NCBI RefSeq assembly: GCF_024170005.1
Contig: NZ_JALJXJ010000004.1
Coordinates: forward strand, 1-64,000
DNA from: Azospirillum lipoferum
GTDB lineage: Bacteria > Pseudomonadota > Alphaproteobacteria > Azospirillales > Azospirillaceae
DNA length: 64,000 nucleotides
Direction: 5' to 3'
This document shows positions 53,331 to 62,317 of the stretch, in pieces (the stretch's first letter is position 1; the number at the start of each line of letters is the position of its first letter). The notes below the pieces were generated by a model. That model did not search any database, was not told the origin of the DNA, and saw only the letters and a list, made by a program, of their open reading frames with translations. Both the position numbers and the translations under genes were made by a program.

Positions 53331-55604
53331 TCAGTTCGCGTAGTAGCGGCGGTAGCCGTGGTAGCGCCCGCTGTCCGGGAACTCGTACTGGGCGTGGCGC
53401 CGGGTATCGACCTGACTGAACAGGACGCCCACCACCTCGCCGCCGGCCTCGATCACCTCCTTCAGGCCGGCCATCGCGGTGCCGCGCTTGGTCATGCCCC
53501 AGCGGACGATGAAGACCGTCTGGTCGGCGAGGGCCGCCAGCAGCTTGCCTTCCGATACCGCCAGCACCGGCGGCGAATCCAGCACGATGCGGTCATAGTT
53601 GACCGACAGGCGCGACAGCAGCTGGTGCATGCCCGACGAGCCGAGCGTGTCCTGCGGCAGCGTGCGGCCATGGCCGGCGGGGATGACGTGCAGGCCGGTG
53701 CGGGGATCGACCTGGATCACCTCCTCCAGCGTCGCGGTGCCGGCCAGCACCTCCGACAGGCCGCGGCCGTTGGACATGCCCAGCATCTCGTGCAGGCTCT
53801 TCCGCCGCAGGTCGCAGTCGACCAGGATCGTCCGCTGGCCGGCGTTGGCGCAGGTGCGGGCGAAGGCCGCCGCGACGGAACTCTTGCCCTCTCCCGGAAC
53901 GGAGGAGCTGAACAGGATCACCCGGTGGCGCCCGTCCGGATTGGCGAGCAGCAGCGAGGTGCGCAGGTTCTGCATCGATTCTGCGAAGGCGGAGATCGGC
54001 TTGTCGACCACGTAAGCCGCCGGCGAGCCGCCGAAGCGCGGGATGCGCGGCACGATACCCAGGCTGCGCACGCCGGTCGCCATCTCGAATTGGTGCGGGC
54101 TGCGGAAGCCGCCGTCTGACCGTTCGCGCAGCATGGCCAGCAGCACGCCCAGCGTGCCCGACGTCACCAGCGCCAGCAGCAGGATCAGCTTGCGGTTGGG
54201 TTGCGACGGGTCAAGGGGGATCGCCGCCTCCGACACCACGCGGGCGTCCGGCTGGCGCATGTCGGTCTGTGCCGCGATCTGCTGCGAACGGGTCAGCAGC
54301 GCCTCGTACATCGACTGGGCAGTGTTGGCGTCGCGTTCCAGCGTGCGCAGGCCGACGGTCGCCTGCTGCTGCTCGTTCTGCTTGGCCTCGGCCTGATCCA
54401 GGCTGGCCTTCAGCCCTTGTTCGCGCCCCTTCGCCAGCTCCACCTCGTTGCTGAGATTGGAGACGATCTTGCCGACATCGGCCTTGATCTGGCCTTGCAG
54501 ATCGCGCAGCTGGCTTTGCAGGGCCTGCAGCATCGGATGCTTGCTGCCGTAGCGGTTGGTGGCGTCGGCGATCTGGCGCTGCAGGTCGACCTCGCGTTCC
54601 CGCAACGCCTGGATCAGCGGCGAGCCCATCACGTCGCCGACCGCCGAGGCGCCACGCGGCGAATTCGCCATGGCGGTGACGTCGCGCAGCTTGGTCTCCG
54701 CCTCCTGCCGCTTGGTGCGGGCCAGGATATAGTCGGCATTCAGCTGGCTCAGCTGCTGGCCGACCACCGTGCTCTCGTTGTTGGACGAGGTGGTCAGACC
54801 ATGCTGGGTCCGGTACTTCTCCACCGCGTCGCCGGTGGTCTGCGCTTCCTTGCGCAGGTCGGTCAGCCGTTCCTCCAGCCATTGGGTGGCGCGCTTGGAC
54901 GCCTTGAACTTCTCGTCCAGCTGGTCGACCAGATAGAGGTCGGCCATGGTGTTCGCGATCAGCGACGCCTTGCGCGGATCCTCGCTGTCGAAGCTGACGG
55001 CAATGACGTAGGAACGGCCTTGCGGCCGGACAGAGGTGTTGTCGAGCACTGCATTGACCACGGAGGTCATGTGGTTGCGCTCGATCTCCTCCGGAGACAG
55101 CGGCACGTCGTTGCCGTGCTTCCAGCTGTCGGGAATCCAGTTGCGCGGGTTCAGCGCCGACACCCAGCCGGGGGGCGGGGGACGCAGCGACGCGTTGAAT
55201 TCCGGATCGCTCATCAGTTTGAGTTTCGCTACAACCTTTTCAGCGAAGGCCGGCGACTTCAGGATCGCGACCTCGCTTTGCAGCGCGCTGATGTCGGGGG
55301 TCATGTCGGACACCACGCCCTCGAAATTGAGGACGGTGTTCTTGCGGTGCTCGACCATGATGAGCGTTTCGGCGGTGTAGAGCGGCGTCATCCGGAAGGC
55401 GACCAGGGCCGCCAACCCGGTGCCGACCACTATCACCGCACCGATCAGCAGCTTGTGCCGGCGCAACAGCCCCGTGGTCCGGCGCACGGCGCTGGCGGCG
55501 CTGGCCGACAGATCATAGGAGATCCCGGGGGAGACGGAACCTGGGCCCCGCCGAGACTCAGGGGTATTGCGTCGGGGTTGTTCCTGAAGTTCCTGGGTGG
55601 CCAA
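53331..55604 (-). CDS. Wzc-like polysaccharide co-polymerase and tyrosine autokinase
   Basis: A 757-residue protein. It has a transmembrane segment near residue 55-75, a periplasmic Wzz domain with coiled coil, a second membrane segment (KLILLLALVTSGTLGVLLAML), then a BY-kinase domain with Walker A VPGEGKSS, Walker A' ILVDCD and Walker B RIVLDSPP. It ends in a Tyr cluster (RYHGYRRYY). It controls exopolysaccharide chain length and export. The TTG at 55604 is preferred because GAGGAGGA lies a few bases upstream and the N-terminal extension from ATG 55769 is not family-like. Confidence 0.88.
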   Translation of the reverse strand: MATQELQEQPRRNTPESRRGPGSVSPGISYDLSASAASAVRRTTGLLRRHKLLIGAVIVVGTGLAALVAFRMTPLYTAETLIMVEHRKNTVLNFEGVVSDMTPDISALQSEVAILKSPAFAEKVVAKLKLMSDPEFNASLRPPPPGWVSALNPRNWIPDSWKHGNDVPLSPEEIERNHMTSVVNAVLDNTSVRPQGRSYVIAVSFDSEDPRKASLIANTMADLYLVDQLDEKFKASKRATQWLEERLTDLRKEAQTTGDAVEKYRTQHGLTTSSNNESTVVGQQLSQLNADYILARTKRQEAETKLRDVTAMANSPRGASAVGDVMGSPLIQALREREVDLQRQIADATNRYGSKHPMLQALQSQLRDLQGQIKADVGKIVSNLSNEVELAKGREQGLKASLDQAEAKQNEQQQATVGLRTLERDANTAQSMYEALLTRSQQIAAQTDMRQPDARVVSEAAIPLDPSQPNRKLILLLALVTSGTLGVLLAMLRERSDGGFRSPHQFEMATGVRSLGIVPRIPRFGGSPAAYVVDKPISAFAESMQNLRTSLLLANPDGRHRVILFSSSVPGEGKSSVAAAFARTCANAGQRTILVDCDLRRKSLHEMLGMSNGRGLSEVLAGTATLEEVIQVDPRTGLHVIPAGHGRTLPQDTLGSSGMHQLLSRLSVNYDRIVLDSPPVLAVSEGKLLAALADQTVFIVRWGMTKRGTAMAGLKEVIEAGGEVVGVLFSQVDTRRHAQYEFPDSGRYHGYRRYYAN

Positions 55605-55880
55605 AGGGTCCTCCTCGCGTAACGACCAAAAAGCGCGGCCATAGGACCATCCGTTTGCCCGATCCTCCGTTCCGGGCAGCTGATGCTGTCCGGCGGGCAG
55701 GCTCGGCGGTTCGTCCGATTGGCTGAAACGCAGTGTTAGTCCAGCCGTTGCATCGGCCATCCAGTGCATGCGGCGAGCAATGGGCGCGCAGTGGGTAGCC
55801 TTCCTGACCCTGCTGCAGTGCAGTATGGACCGTCGATGCAGGGCGGGGGATAATGGGGGTTACTCGGAAGGACAGGTTCC

Positions 55881-56558
55881 ATGACGTTCGATCGCACCGG
55901 CTGGCCTGCGGACATTCCCGCGATTTTCCCGACACTGGCGAAGCTGGAACCGGATCTGGCGGCCCATTTCGGCAACGTCGGGCAGCGGGTAAACGTTCCG
56001 CGCGGAACCGTCCTGTTCCGCGCCGGCGACCGTTGTCACACTTTCCTGATGATTTTAGAGGGTGCGGTTCGGGTGCAGATGGCGTCGGAGACCGGCCGCG
56101 AAATCGTGCTGTACCGCGTCGGCCGCGGCGAGACCTGCATCGTCACCACCGCCTGCCTCTTGACCGACAACCCCTACAGCGCCGAAGCGGTGGTGGAGAC
56201 CGACATGGACGCGGTGGCGCTGGCCGCCGGCCCCTTCCATGATCTGGTGGCGGGCTCCGCCGTCTTCCGCGACTTCGTCTTTGCGTCCTTCGGCAACCGG
56301 CTGACCGGCATGATGATGCTGATCGAGGAGGTCGCCTTCGGCCGCATCGACCTGCGGCTCGCCCGCTTCCTGGTTGACCGCCGCGACGCTGCCGGCGGGC
56401 TGGACATCACCCATCAGGCAGTGGCGGTGGAACTGGGCACCGCGCGCGAGGTGGTGAGCCGACAATTGAAGGAGTTCGAACGCCGCGGCTTCGTCGCCCT
56501 GTCCCGGGGCCGCATCCAGGTGCTCGACCCGGATGCCCTGCTGACTCTGGATGGCTGA
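55881..56558 (+). CDS. Crp/Fnr-family regulator
   Basis: A 225-residue regulator with an N-terminal cyclic-nucleotide-binding fold (LFRAGDRCHTFLMILEGAVRV) and a C-terminal winged HTH (THQAVAVELGTAREVVSRQLKEFERRG). The Fnr-type N-terminal cysteine cluster is absent, so it is not an oxygen-sensing [4Fe-4S] protein. The cAMP-binding residues are not conserved either. It resembles the FixK/DNR-like group that lacks clusters. GGAAGGACAGG precedes the ATG. Confidence 0.88.
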   Translation: MTFDRTGWPADIPAIFPTLAKLEPDLAAHFGNVGQRVNVPRGTVLFRAGDRCHTFLMILEGAVRVQMASETGREIVLYRVGRGETCIVTTACLLTDNPYSAEAVVETDMDAVALAAGPFHDLVAGSAVFRDFVFASFGNRLTGMMMLIEEVAFGRIDLRLARFLVDRRDAAGGLDITHQAVAVELGTAREVVSRQLKEFERRGFVALSRGRIQVLDPDALLTLDG

Positions 56559-56665
56559 GCGTCTGATCAGGGCATGCGACAAATTGTTAGGCAGACGTAT
56601 TTTATGCTGTAACGGTTAGGATAAAAGGGATAGAGTCACTATGTCTTTTGGACGGAGGATATGTT

Positions 56666-56839
56666 ATGCCGCACCGTCAAGAATCCGCCACCGTCAGCGC
56701 GATCCGGCAAATCCGCGATCACAGCCGGGAATGCCACAATCTGCCAGCCCGTGAGGTGCTGTTGCGGATCGAGCGGCGAATGATCGAATTTCTTGAAGAT
56801 GGGCCGGTTCCGCCGACGCATGGTTCATGGTCGAATTAG
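56666..56839 (+). CDS. Small charged protein, 57 residues, unknown function
   Basis: A 57-residue protein with a strong GGAGGA site six bases upstream. The central part (AREVLLRIERRMIEFLEDG) is predicted helical and amphipathic. No family is recognised. It lies 107 bases after the Crp-type gene. Confidence 0.5.
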   Translation: MPHRQESATVSAIRQIRDHSRECHNLPAREVLLRIERRMIEFLEDGPVPPTHGSWSN

Positions 56840-56932
56840 GGACGGCAGACGTCCCAGCGTGACTCCGTCACAGACGCGGCTTTAGCTGGAGCGTAAAGCG
56901 GACGGCATCGCTCACACACAAGGGGTGCCGCC

Positions 56933-57136
56933 ATGAATTGCCGCAATCTGGGTCCGGTGGATCGCGCGCTGCGCGCCATCGTCGGACTGATCCTGATCTC
57001 GCTGACCGTCGTCGGGCCGAAGAGTCTGTGGGGACTGGTCGGACTGGTGCCGCTGCTGACGGCGTTGGTCGGGTTCTGCCCGGCCTACACGCTGCTGGGC
57101 ATCAAGACCTGCCGCACGGAAGACCGCACCGCCTGA
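56933..57136 (+). CDS. DUF2892 membrane protein
   Basis: A 67-residue protein of the DUF2892 (YgaP-like) family: N-terminal LGPVDRALRAIVGLILISL, then a second hydrophobic segment LVPLLTALVGFCPAYTLLGI with a conserved FCPAY. It has two transmembrane helices and is a small inner-membrane protein, often found near sulfur or redox genes. The Cys residues may matter for this. AAGGGG precedes the ATG. Confidence 0.85.
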   Translation: MNCRNLGPVDRALRAIVGLILISLTVVGPKSLWGLVGLVPLLTALVGFCPAYTLLGIKTCRTEDRTA

Positions 57137-57156
57137 GCGGTGCGGCGTCCTGACAT

Positions 57157-57197
57157 GCGAACGGCCCGCCCCGGACAGGGGCGGGCCGTTCGCGTTT
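57157..57197. terminator. Bidirectional terminator
   Basis: A perfect 16-bp stem (57157-57172 with 57178-57193), loop GGACA, followed by GTTT. It separates the DUF2892 gene from the convergent regA. Confidence 0.85.
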
Positions 57198-57214
57198 CCC
57201 GGGAAGCCTCCCGC

Positions 57215-57811
57215 TCAGGCGCGCGGGGCGTGCTTGTTCAGGATGCGCTGGAGCGTGCGGCGATGCATCTTCAGGCGGCGTGCGGTCTCCGAGACGTTGC
57301 GGTCGCACTGTTCGAAGACGCGCTGGATGTGCTCCCAGCGGACGCGGTCGGCCGACATCGGGTTTTCCGGCGGCTGCGGCAGCGTCCGGCCGTCGGCCAG
57401 CAGGGCCGATTCCACCGCGTCGGCATCGGCCGGCTTCGGCAAATAGTCGACGGCGCCGGCCTTCACCGCGGCGACGGCGGTGGCAATGTTGCCGTAGCCG
57501 GTCAGCATGACGACGCGGGCGTCGGGGCGGGCGTCGCGCAGGGCCGACACCACGTCCAGCCCGTTGCCGTCGCCCAGCCGCAGGTCGACCACCGCGAAGG
57601 CGGGAGCGGATTCCTGCGCCACCTCGATGCCGAGTTGGACGCTGTCGACCGCGACGACGTTGAAGCCGCGCTTCTCCATGGCGCGGGCCAGCCGCGTGCG
57701 GAAGGGGGCGTCGTCGTCGACGATCAGGAGGCTGCGGGTGACGTCGCCAGTGAAGGTCAGTTTGACGGCATCGCCCGACAGCAGGTCATCGGTTGTTTTG
57801 AGGGTATCCAC
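57215..57811 (-). CDS. regA: Redox response regulator RegA/ActR/PrrA
   Basis: A 198-residue regulator. The receiver has the phospho-acceptor D76 in AVVDLRLGDGNG, a Pro-rich linker (PQPPENP) follows, and the C-terminal Fis-type HTH NVSETARRLKMHRRTLQRIL is nearly identical to that of RegA/PrrA. It controls respiration, nitrogen fixation and carbon metabolism genes by redox state. GTG 57811 is used, with GAGG seven bases upstream. It lies nine bases after regB. Confidence 0.93.
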   Translation of the reverse strand: MDTLKTTDDLLSGDAVKLTFTGDVTRSLLIVDDDAPFRTRLARAMEKRGFNVVAVDSVQLGIEVAQESAPAFAVVDLRLGDGNGLDVVSALRDARPDARVVMLTGYGNIATAVAAVKAGAVDYLPKPADADAVESALLADGRTLPQPPENPMSADRVRWEHIQRVFEQCDRNVSETARRLKMHRRTLQRILNKHAPRA

Positions 57812-57820
57812 CGTGAAACC

Positions 57821-59218
57821 TCATTTCTTGGCGTTGATGGTCTTCCAGCGCACGGAAATCCGCGCGCCCGTTCCGCCCTGATTGGGATGCCCGCCGGCGG
57901 TCTGGTCAGCGGGCGGAGTGCTGCTGTCCGGCGGATTGTTGCTGTAGCGCACCGTCGCGCCGGTCTTTTCCAGCAGCGTCTGTGCGATGAAGATGCCCAG
58001 CCCCATATGGCCGCCGCCCGTCTGCCCCTTCGGGCCGGAGCGCTCGCCGCGCACCGACAGGTAGGGCTCGCCGATGCGGCCCAGCAGGTGGGGCGGGAAG
58101 CCGGGGCCATCGTCCATCACCGTGATGGTGACGCCGCGTCCGTCCCAGGCGGCGGCCACCGTCACCTTGTGTCGGGCGAACTGGTGGGCGTTCTGGATGA
58201 AGTTGCCGATGCCGTGGATGATCTCCGGGCTGCGGCGCAGGAAGGGCTCCTCCGCCTCGCCAACCGGGTGGGGTTCCACGGCGAACTCGATATGGCCGAG
58301 ACGATGCGGGGCGGCGGCGGCCTCGATCAGCGTGGTCAGCGGCAGCCGTTCGAACGGGTCGCCGCCGTCGGCCTCGGGCTTGCGCGCCAAGTCGGCCAGG
58401 ATCTCGCGGCAGCGCATCACCTGGCTTTGCAGAAGCTCGACATCCTCGCCATAGGGGCTGTCGGGCGGCAGGTCGCGCGCCAGCTCCTTCGCCACCACGG
58501 CGATGGTGCCGAGCGGCGAGCCCAGCTCGTGCGCGGCGGCGGCGGCGAGCGCGCCGAGCGCCCCCAGCCGCTGTTCGCGGGCAAGCGCCACCTGCGAGGC
58601 GGCGAGCGCATCGGCGAACCGCCGCGCCTCGGCGGCGACGCGGAAGACATAGCCGGCGATGAAGACCGACGACACCGTCAGCGACAGCCAGACGCCGAAG
58701 GCATAGAGCGGCGCCATCGAGCGCACCGGCTCCTCCCACGGCAGCGGGAAGTGCCAGAGGGCGAGTGCCGTCAGGCAGATCAGGTTCAGACCGGTCAGCA
58801 GCACCGTGCTGTAGCGTGACAGGATGGCCGCACCGACGGTCATCGGCGCCAGCAGCAGGATGGCGAAGGGGTTGCTCAACCCGCCGGTCAGATAGAGCAG
58901 CAGCGTCAGCTGCAGCATGTCGTAGCTGAGATACAGCGCCGCGTCGCGGTCGGCCAGCCGCAGCCGGCCGCCCCGCTGGGTCATCGCCACCACGTTCAGC
59001 AGGGCCGACGCGCTGATGGCGGCCAGCACCGGCCCCAGCGGCAGCGGGAAACCCAGGCCAAGATTGACGAAGGTCACCGCGGCCAGTTGCCCTAGCACCG
59101 CGACCCAGCGGATCAGGATCAGCGTGCGCAGCGTGATGCGGCCGTCGGGCTGCGCCCAGTGCGGCGGCGCCGGAGAAGCCGGGACCGGTACGGTCAGCAC
59201 GCTGGCGAACGTCACCAT
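57821..59218 (-). CDS. regB: Redox sensor histidine kinase RegB/PrrB
   Basis: A 465-residue kinase with six hydrophobic segments. The quinone-binding heptapeptide GGLSNPF is at 112-118. The phosphorylated H230 lies in AAAAHELGSPLGT and the redox-active C270 in MRCREIL; the 40-residue distance is that between H225 and C265 of Rhodobacter RegB. The ATP-binding domain has MDDGPGFP and GLGIFIA. It senses the quinone pool and phosphorylates RegA, encoded next. GGAGG lies eight bases before the ATG. A Pro/Thr-rich C-terminal stretch is extra. Confidence 0.94.
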   Translation of the reverse strand: MVTFASVLTVPVPASPAPPHWAQPDGRITLRTLILIRWVAVLGQLAAVTFVNLGLGFPLPLGPVLAAISASALLNVVAMTQRGGRLRLADRDAALYLSYDMLQLTLLLYLTGGLSNPFAILLLAPMTVGAAILSRYSTVLLTGLNLICLTALALWHFPLPWEEPVRSMAPLYAFGVWLSLTVSSVFIAGYVFRVAAEARRFADALAASQVALAREQRLGALGALAAAAAHELGSPLGTIAVVAKELARDLPPDSPYGEDVELLQSQVMRCREILADLARKPEADGGDPFERLPLTTLIEAAAAPHRLGHIEFAVEPHPVGEAEEPFLRRSPEIIHGIGNFIQNAHQFARHKVTVAAAWDGRGVTITVMDDGPGFPPHLLGRIGEPYLSVRGERSGPKGQTGGGHMGLGIFIAQTLLEKTGATVRYSNNPPDSSTPPADQTAGGHPNQGGTGARISVRWKTINAKK

Positions 59219-59281
59219 GATACATGCCTCCGGGCTGCGTGCCCCTGGCGGTTGCGGCGGCTGCCGCCATATTCTGTGTCC

Positions 59282-60085
59282 ATGACCGAGCGAATCATCC
59301 CACAGCAACCAGCCATCCGGGCGGACGGGCTGACCAAGCGCTTCCCGACCCCGGACGGCCCGGACGTGACGGCGGTCGACGCCATCACCTTCGCCGTACC
59401 GCGCGGCAGCGTCACCGGCCTTCTCGGCGGCAACGGGGCGGGCAAGACAACGACCATCTCGATGCTGCTGGGGCTTTTGCTGCCGACGGCCGGGACGGTG
59501 GAGGTCCTGGGCGTCGACATGGCGCGCCGTCGGCATGCCGTGCTTCCGCGCATGAACTTCTCCTCCCCCTACGTCGAGCTGCCCCATCGGCTGACGGTGC
59601 GGGAGAACCTTACCGTCTATGCCCACCTCTACGGTTTGACATGCGTCAAAAAGCGCGTCCAAGAATTGGCCGAGCATCTTGACCTGTCGCGTTTTCTCGA
59701 TCGCCCCTCCGGCGGACTGTCGGCCGGCCAGAAAACTCGCGTGGCCTTGGCGAAAGCGCTGCTGAACGATCCCGAACTTCTGCTGCTGGACGAGCCGACG
59801 GCGTCGCTGGACCCCGACACCGCCGACTGGATCCGGACATATCTTGAGCGGTACCGCCTGCGCACCGGCGCCACCATCCTGCTCGCCTCCCACAACATGC
59901 TGGAGGTGGAGCGGCTGTGCGACGGCGTGCTGATGATGCGCCAGGGCCGGATCGTCGACCGCGGCGCGCCGTCGGCCTTGCTCGCCCGCTATGGCCGCCA
60001 GACGCTGGAGGAGGTGTTTCTCGACATCGCCCGCGCGTCGGACGACCGCATCCCGACCGGGGAGGCCGCCGATGCCGCCGAATGA
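59282..60085 (+). CDS. ABC transporter ATP-binding protein
   Basis: A 267-residue ATPase with Walker A GGNGAGKTT, signature LSAGQKTRVALAKAL, Walker B LLLLDEPTASLD and the switch His in LASHNM. It belongs to the drug/polysaccharide exporter (ABC-2) group and partners with the permease gene that overlaps its end by 14 bases. It diverges from regB with only 63 bases between starts. The substrate is unknown. Confidence 0.92.
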   Translation: MTERIIPQQPAIRADGLTKRFPTPDGPDVTAVDAITFAVPRGSVTGLLGGNGAGKTTTISMLLGLLLPTAGTVEVLGVDMARRRHAVLPRMNFSSPYVELPHRLTVRENLTVYAHLYGLTCVKKRVQELAEHLDLSRFLDRPSGGLSAGQKTRVALAKALLNDPELLLLDEPTASLDPDTADWIRTYLERYRLRTGATILLASHNMLEVERLCDGVLMMRQGRIVDRGAPSALLARYGRQTLEEVFLDIARASDDRIPTGEAADAAE

Positions 60086-60911
60086 AATGGCAATCCCACG
60101 CAACGACTTCTCGCTGCGCCGGGTCGGCGCCATGGTGCTGCGTTACTGGTATCTGCTGCGCGGGTCCTGGCCACGCATCCTGGAGTTGGCCTATTGGCCG
60201 ACGATGCAGATGATCCTGTGGGGGTACATCAACCAGTTCATGGCTTCATCCAGCGGCGGCGGCAGCGGCTGGGTGGCTCAGGGGGCCGGCGTGCTGGTCA
60301 GCGCCGTACTGCTGTGGGACGTGCTGTTCCGCGGCCAGCTCGGCGTCTCCATCTCCTTCCTGGAGGAAATGTGGTCGCGCAACCTGGGCCATCTGTTCGT
60401 CAGCCCGCTCCGCCCCGGCGAATGGGTGACGGCACTGATGACGATGAGCCTGCTGCGCACCCTGATCGGCGTTCTACCGGCGGCGGCTCTGGCGATCCCC
60501 TTCTTCGGCTATTCGGTCTTCGCGCTGGGGCTGCCGCTCGCCGCCTTCTTCGCCAACCTGATCGTGCTGGGCTGGTCGCTGGGGCTGCTGATCGTGGCGC
60601 TGATCCTGCGCTATGGCATGGGGGCGGAGGGGCTGGCCTGGATCGTCGTCTTCATGCTGGCCCCGGTCAGCGTGGTCTATTACCCGGTTTCGGTGCTGCC
60701 GACCTGGCTGCAACCGGTGTCGCTCGCCCTGCCGTCTGCCCATGTGTTCGAAGGCATGCGGGCGCTGGTGTTCGACGGTACCCTGCGCTGGGACCATCTG
60801 GCCTGGGCGGTCGGGCTGAACATGGTCTACATGGCGGGCGGCGTCGCCGTGTTCCTCTACGCCTTCCATCAGGCGCGGGTGCGCGGCGCGCTGCTGCAAA
60901 CCGGCGAATAG
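60072..60911 (+). CDS. ABC-2 type permease
   Basis: A 279-residue membrane protein with about six hydrophobic segments and the ABC-2 permease pattern LAYWPTMQMILWGYI, then LEEMWSRNLGHLFVSPLRPGEW. It starts inside the ATPase gene, with GGGGAGG six bases upstream of ATG 60072, so the two are coupled. Together they form a half-size exporter. Confidence 0.9.
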   Translation: MPPNEMAIPRNDFSLRRVGAMVLRYWYLLRGSWPRILELAYWPTMQMILWGYINQFMASSSGGGSGWVAQGAGVLVSAVLLWDVLFRGQLGVSISFLEEMWSRNLGHLFVSPLRPGEWVTALMTMSLLRTLIGVLPAAALAIPFFGYSVFALGLPLAAFFANLIVLGWSLGLLIVALILRYGMGAEGLAWIVVFMLAPVSVVYYPVSVLPTWLQPVSLALPSAHVFEGMRALVFDGTLRWDHLAWAVGLNMVYMAGGVAVFLYAFHQARVRGALLQTGE

Positions 60912-60960
60912 CGGGTAGAGTGTCCGTCCCAATTCGTCAGCAACACCGGAGACCGACGCC

Positions 60961-61647
60961 ATGCTCCTGCCCTCCCACAGCCCCGACCTGTTCGACCGGT
61001 TCGTCGCCGAGGCGCGGGCGGACTGGGCGGCCTATGTCGACCATGCCTTCGTGCGCGGGATGGGCGACGGGACGCTGCCGCAGGAGAGTTTCCGGCATTA
61101 TCTGGTGCAGGATTACCTGTTCCTGATCCATTTCGCCCGCGCCTATGCGCTCGCCATCTACAAGGGCCGCGACCTGCGCGAGATGCAGGCGTCGCTGAAC
61201 GGGCTGAAGGCGATCCTGGACGTGGAGATGGACCTGCATGTCGGCCTGTGCGCAGGCTGGGGCCTGTCCGCCGCCGAGCTGGAACGGGCGGCGGAGGCCA
61301 AGGCGACGATGGCCTACACCCGCTATGTGTTGGAAACCGGCCTGCGCGGCGACCTGCTGGATCTGCATGTGGCGCTCAGCCCCTGCGTCATCGGCTATGC
61401 CGAGATCGGCCGCCGGCTGGCGGCAGTGCCAGGTGCGCTGGACGACGCCAATCCCTACCGCGTCTGGATCGCCGAATATGCCGGCGAGGCCTATCAGGAG
61501 GTGGCGCGGGCGGCGCGGGAGAATTTGGACCGGCTAGCAGCCGAAGGGATGACCGAGGCGCGCTTCCCCCGCTTGGTCACAATCTTCCGGCTGGCCTGCC
61601 GGCTGGAGGCGGACTTCTGGGAGATGGGGATGACTCTGGCGGGGTGA
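60961..61647 (+). CDS. tenA: TenA-family aminopyrimidine aminohydrolase
   Basis: A 228-residue all-helical TenA protein. The catalytic Cys is C142 in ALSPCVIGYAEIG, and conserved YLVQDYLFL and EADFWEMG are present. It salvages the pyrimidine of degraded thiamin (or hydrolyses thiamin). It lies 49 bases after the permease gene. No THI-box riboswitch was recognised upstream. Confidence 0.9.
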   Translation: MLLPSHSPDLFDRFVAEARADWAAYVDHAFVRGMGDGTLPQESFRHYLVQDYLFLIHFARAYALAIYKGRDLREMQASLNGLKAILDVEMDLHVGLCAGWGLSAAELERAAEAKATMAYTRYVLETGLRGDLLDLHVALSPCVIGYAEIGRRLAAVPGALDDANPYRVWIAEYAGEAYQEVARAARENLDRLAAEGMTEARFPRLVTIFRLACRLEADFWEMGMTLAG

Positions 61648-61667
61648 GAGGGGGGCCTCGGCGCCCC

Positions 61668-62246
61668 TTACCCCATCGTGTGCTCCAGCAGGATCTTCGC
61701 GCCCAGCCCGATCAGCACCACGCCGCCCGCCATCTCGGCCCAGCGGCCGAGATGCGCTCCGGCGGCACGTCCGATCAGCACGCCGCCGAAGGCCACCGCG
61801 AAGGTCACCACGCCGATCAGCGCCGAGGTCGTCACCATGTCGACGTCGACCAGCGCCAGACCGGCGCCGACGGCGGCGGCGTCGATACTGGTGGCGACGG
61901 CGGTGGTCAGCAGGGCCAGCCATTCGGAACGCGCGCTGCGCACCGGGCCGCAATCCTCCTCGCCCTCATCCTCGCCGTCCATGATGGCATTGCGCAGCAT
62001 CGCACCGCCGACCGCCAGCAGCAGGCCGAAGGCGATCCAGTGATCGACCGACTCGACGAGGCTGGCGAAGGCGATGCCGACGCCCCAGCCGACCAGCGGC
62101 ATGGCGAACTGGCAGACGCCGAAGGCGGCGCCGACACGCATCGCTTCCGGCAGGCCGGCACGGCGCGAACAGGCTCCGCGGCCCAGGGCCGCAGCGAAGC
62201 TATCCATCGAAAGGCTGAAGGCGAGAGCGAGGGACGTGGCGATCAT
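61668..62246 (-). CDS. mntP: Manganese efflux pump MntP
   Basis: A 192-residue membrane protein with six hydrophobic segments and the two conserved acidic motifs, SMDSFAAALG near residue 16 and ATSIDAAAVG near 118. It exports Mn2+ and protects against manganese excess. The leader RNA (62247-62442) resembles a yybP-ykoY manganese riboswitch, so expression should rise with intracellular Mn2+. Confidence 0.93.
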   Translation of the reverse strand: MIATSLALAFSLSMDSFAAALGRGACSRRAGLPEAMRVGAAFGVCQFAMPLVGWGVGIAFASLVESVDHWIAFGLLLAVGGAMLRNAIMDGEDEGEEDCGPVRSARSEWLALLTTAVATSIDAAAVGAGLALVDVDMVTTSALIGVVTFAVAFGGVLIGRAAGAHLGRWAEMAGGVVLIGLGAKILLEHTMG

Positions 62247-62317
62247 TGGCTGTTCCCGGGCCAGACAACACAGTGGAATCGGACGGACTCCGGCTGGCCG
62301 CGGAGATGCCCGATCCA

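Noticed and set aside
53331-55769. ATG start at 55769 for the Wzc-like gene
   Set aside because: The extension of 55 residues is Pro/Gly/Arg-rich and not family-like, while TTG 55604 has a strong AGGAGGA site. It cannot be fully excluded.
60900-60960. TPP riboswitch before tenA
   Set aside because: The gap of 49 bases is too short and shows none of the conserved THI-box elements.
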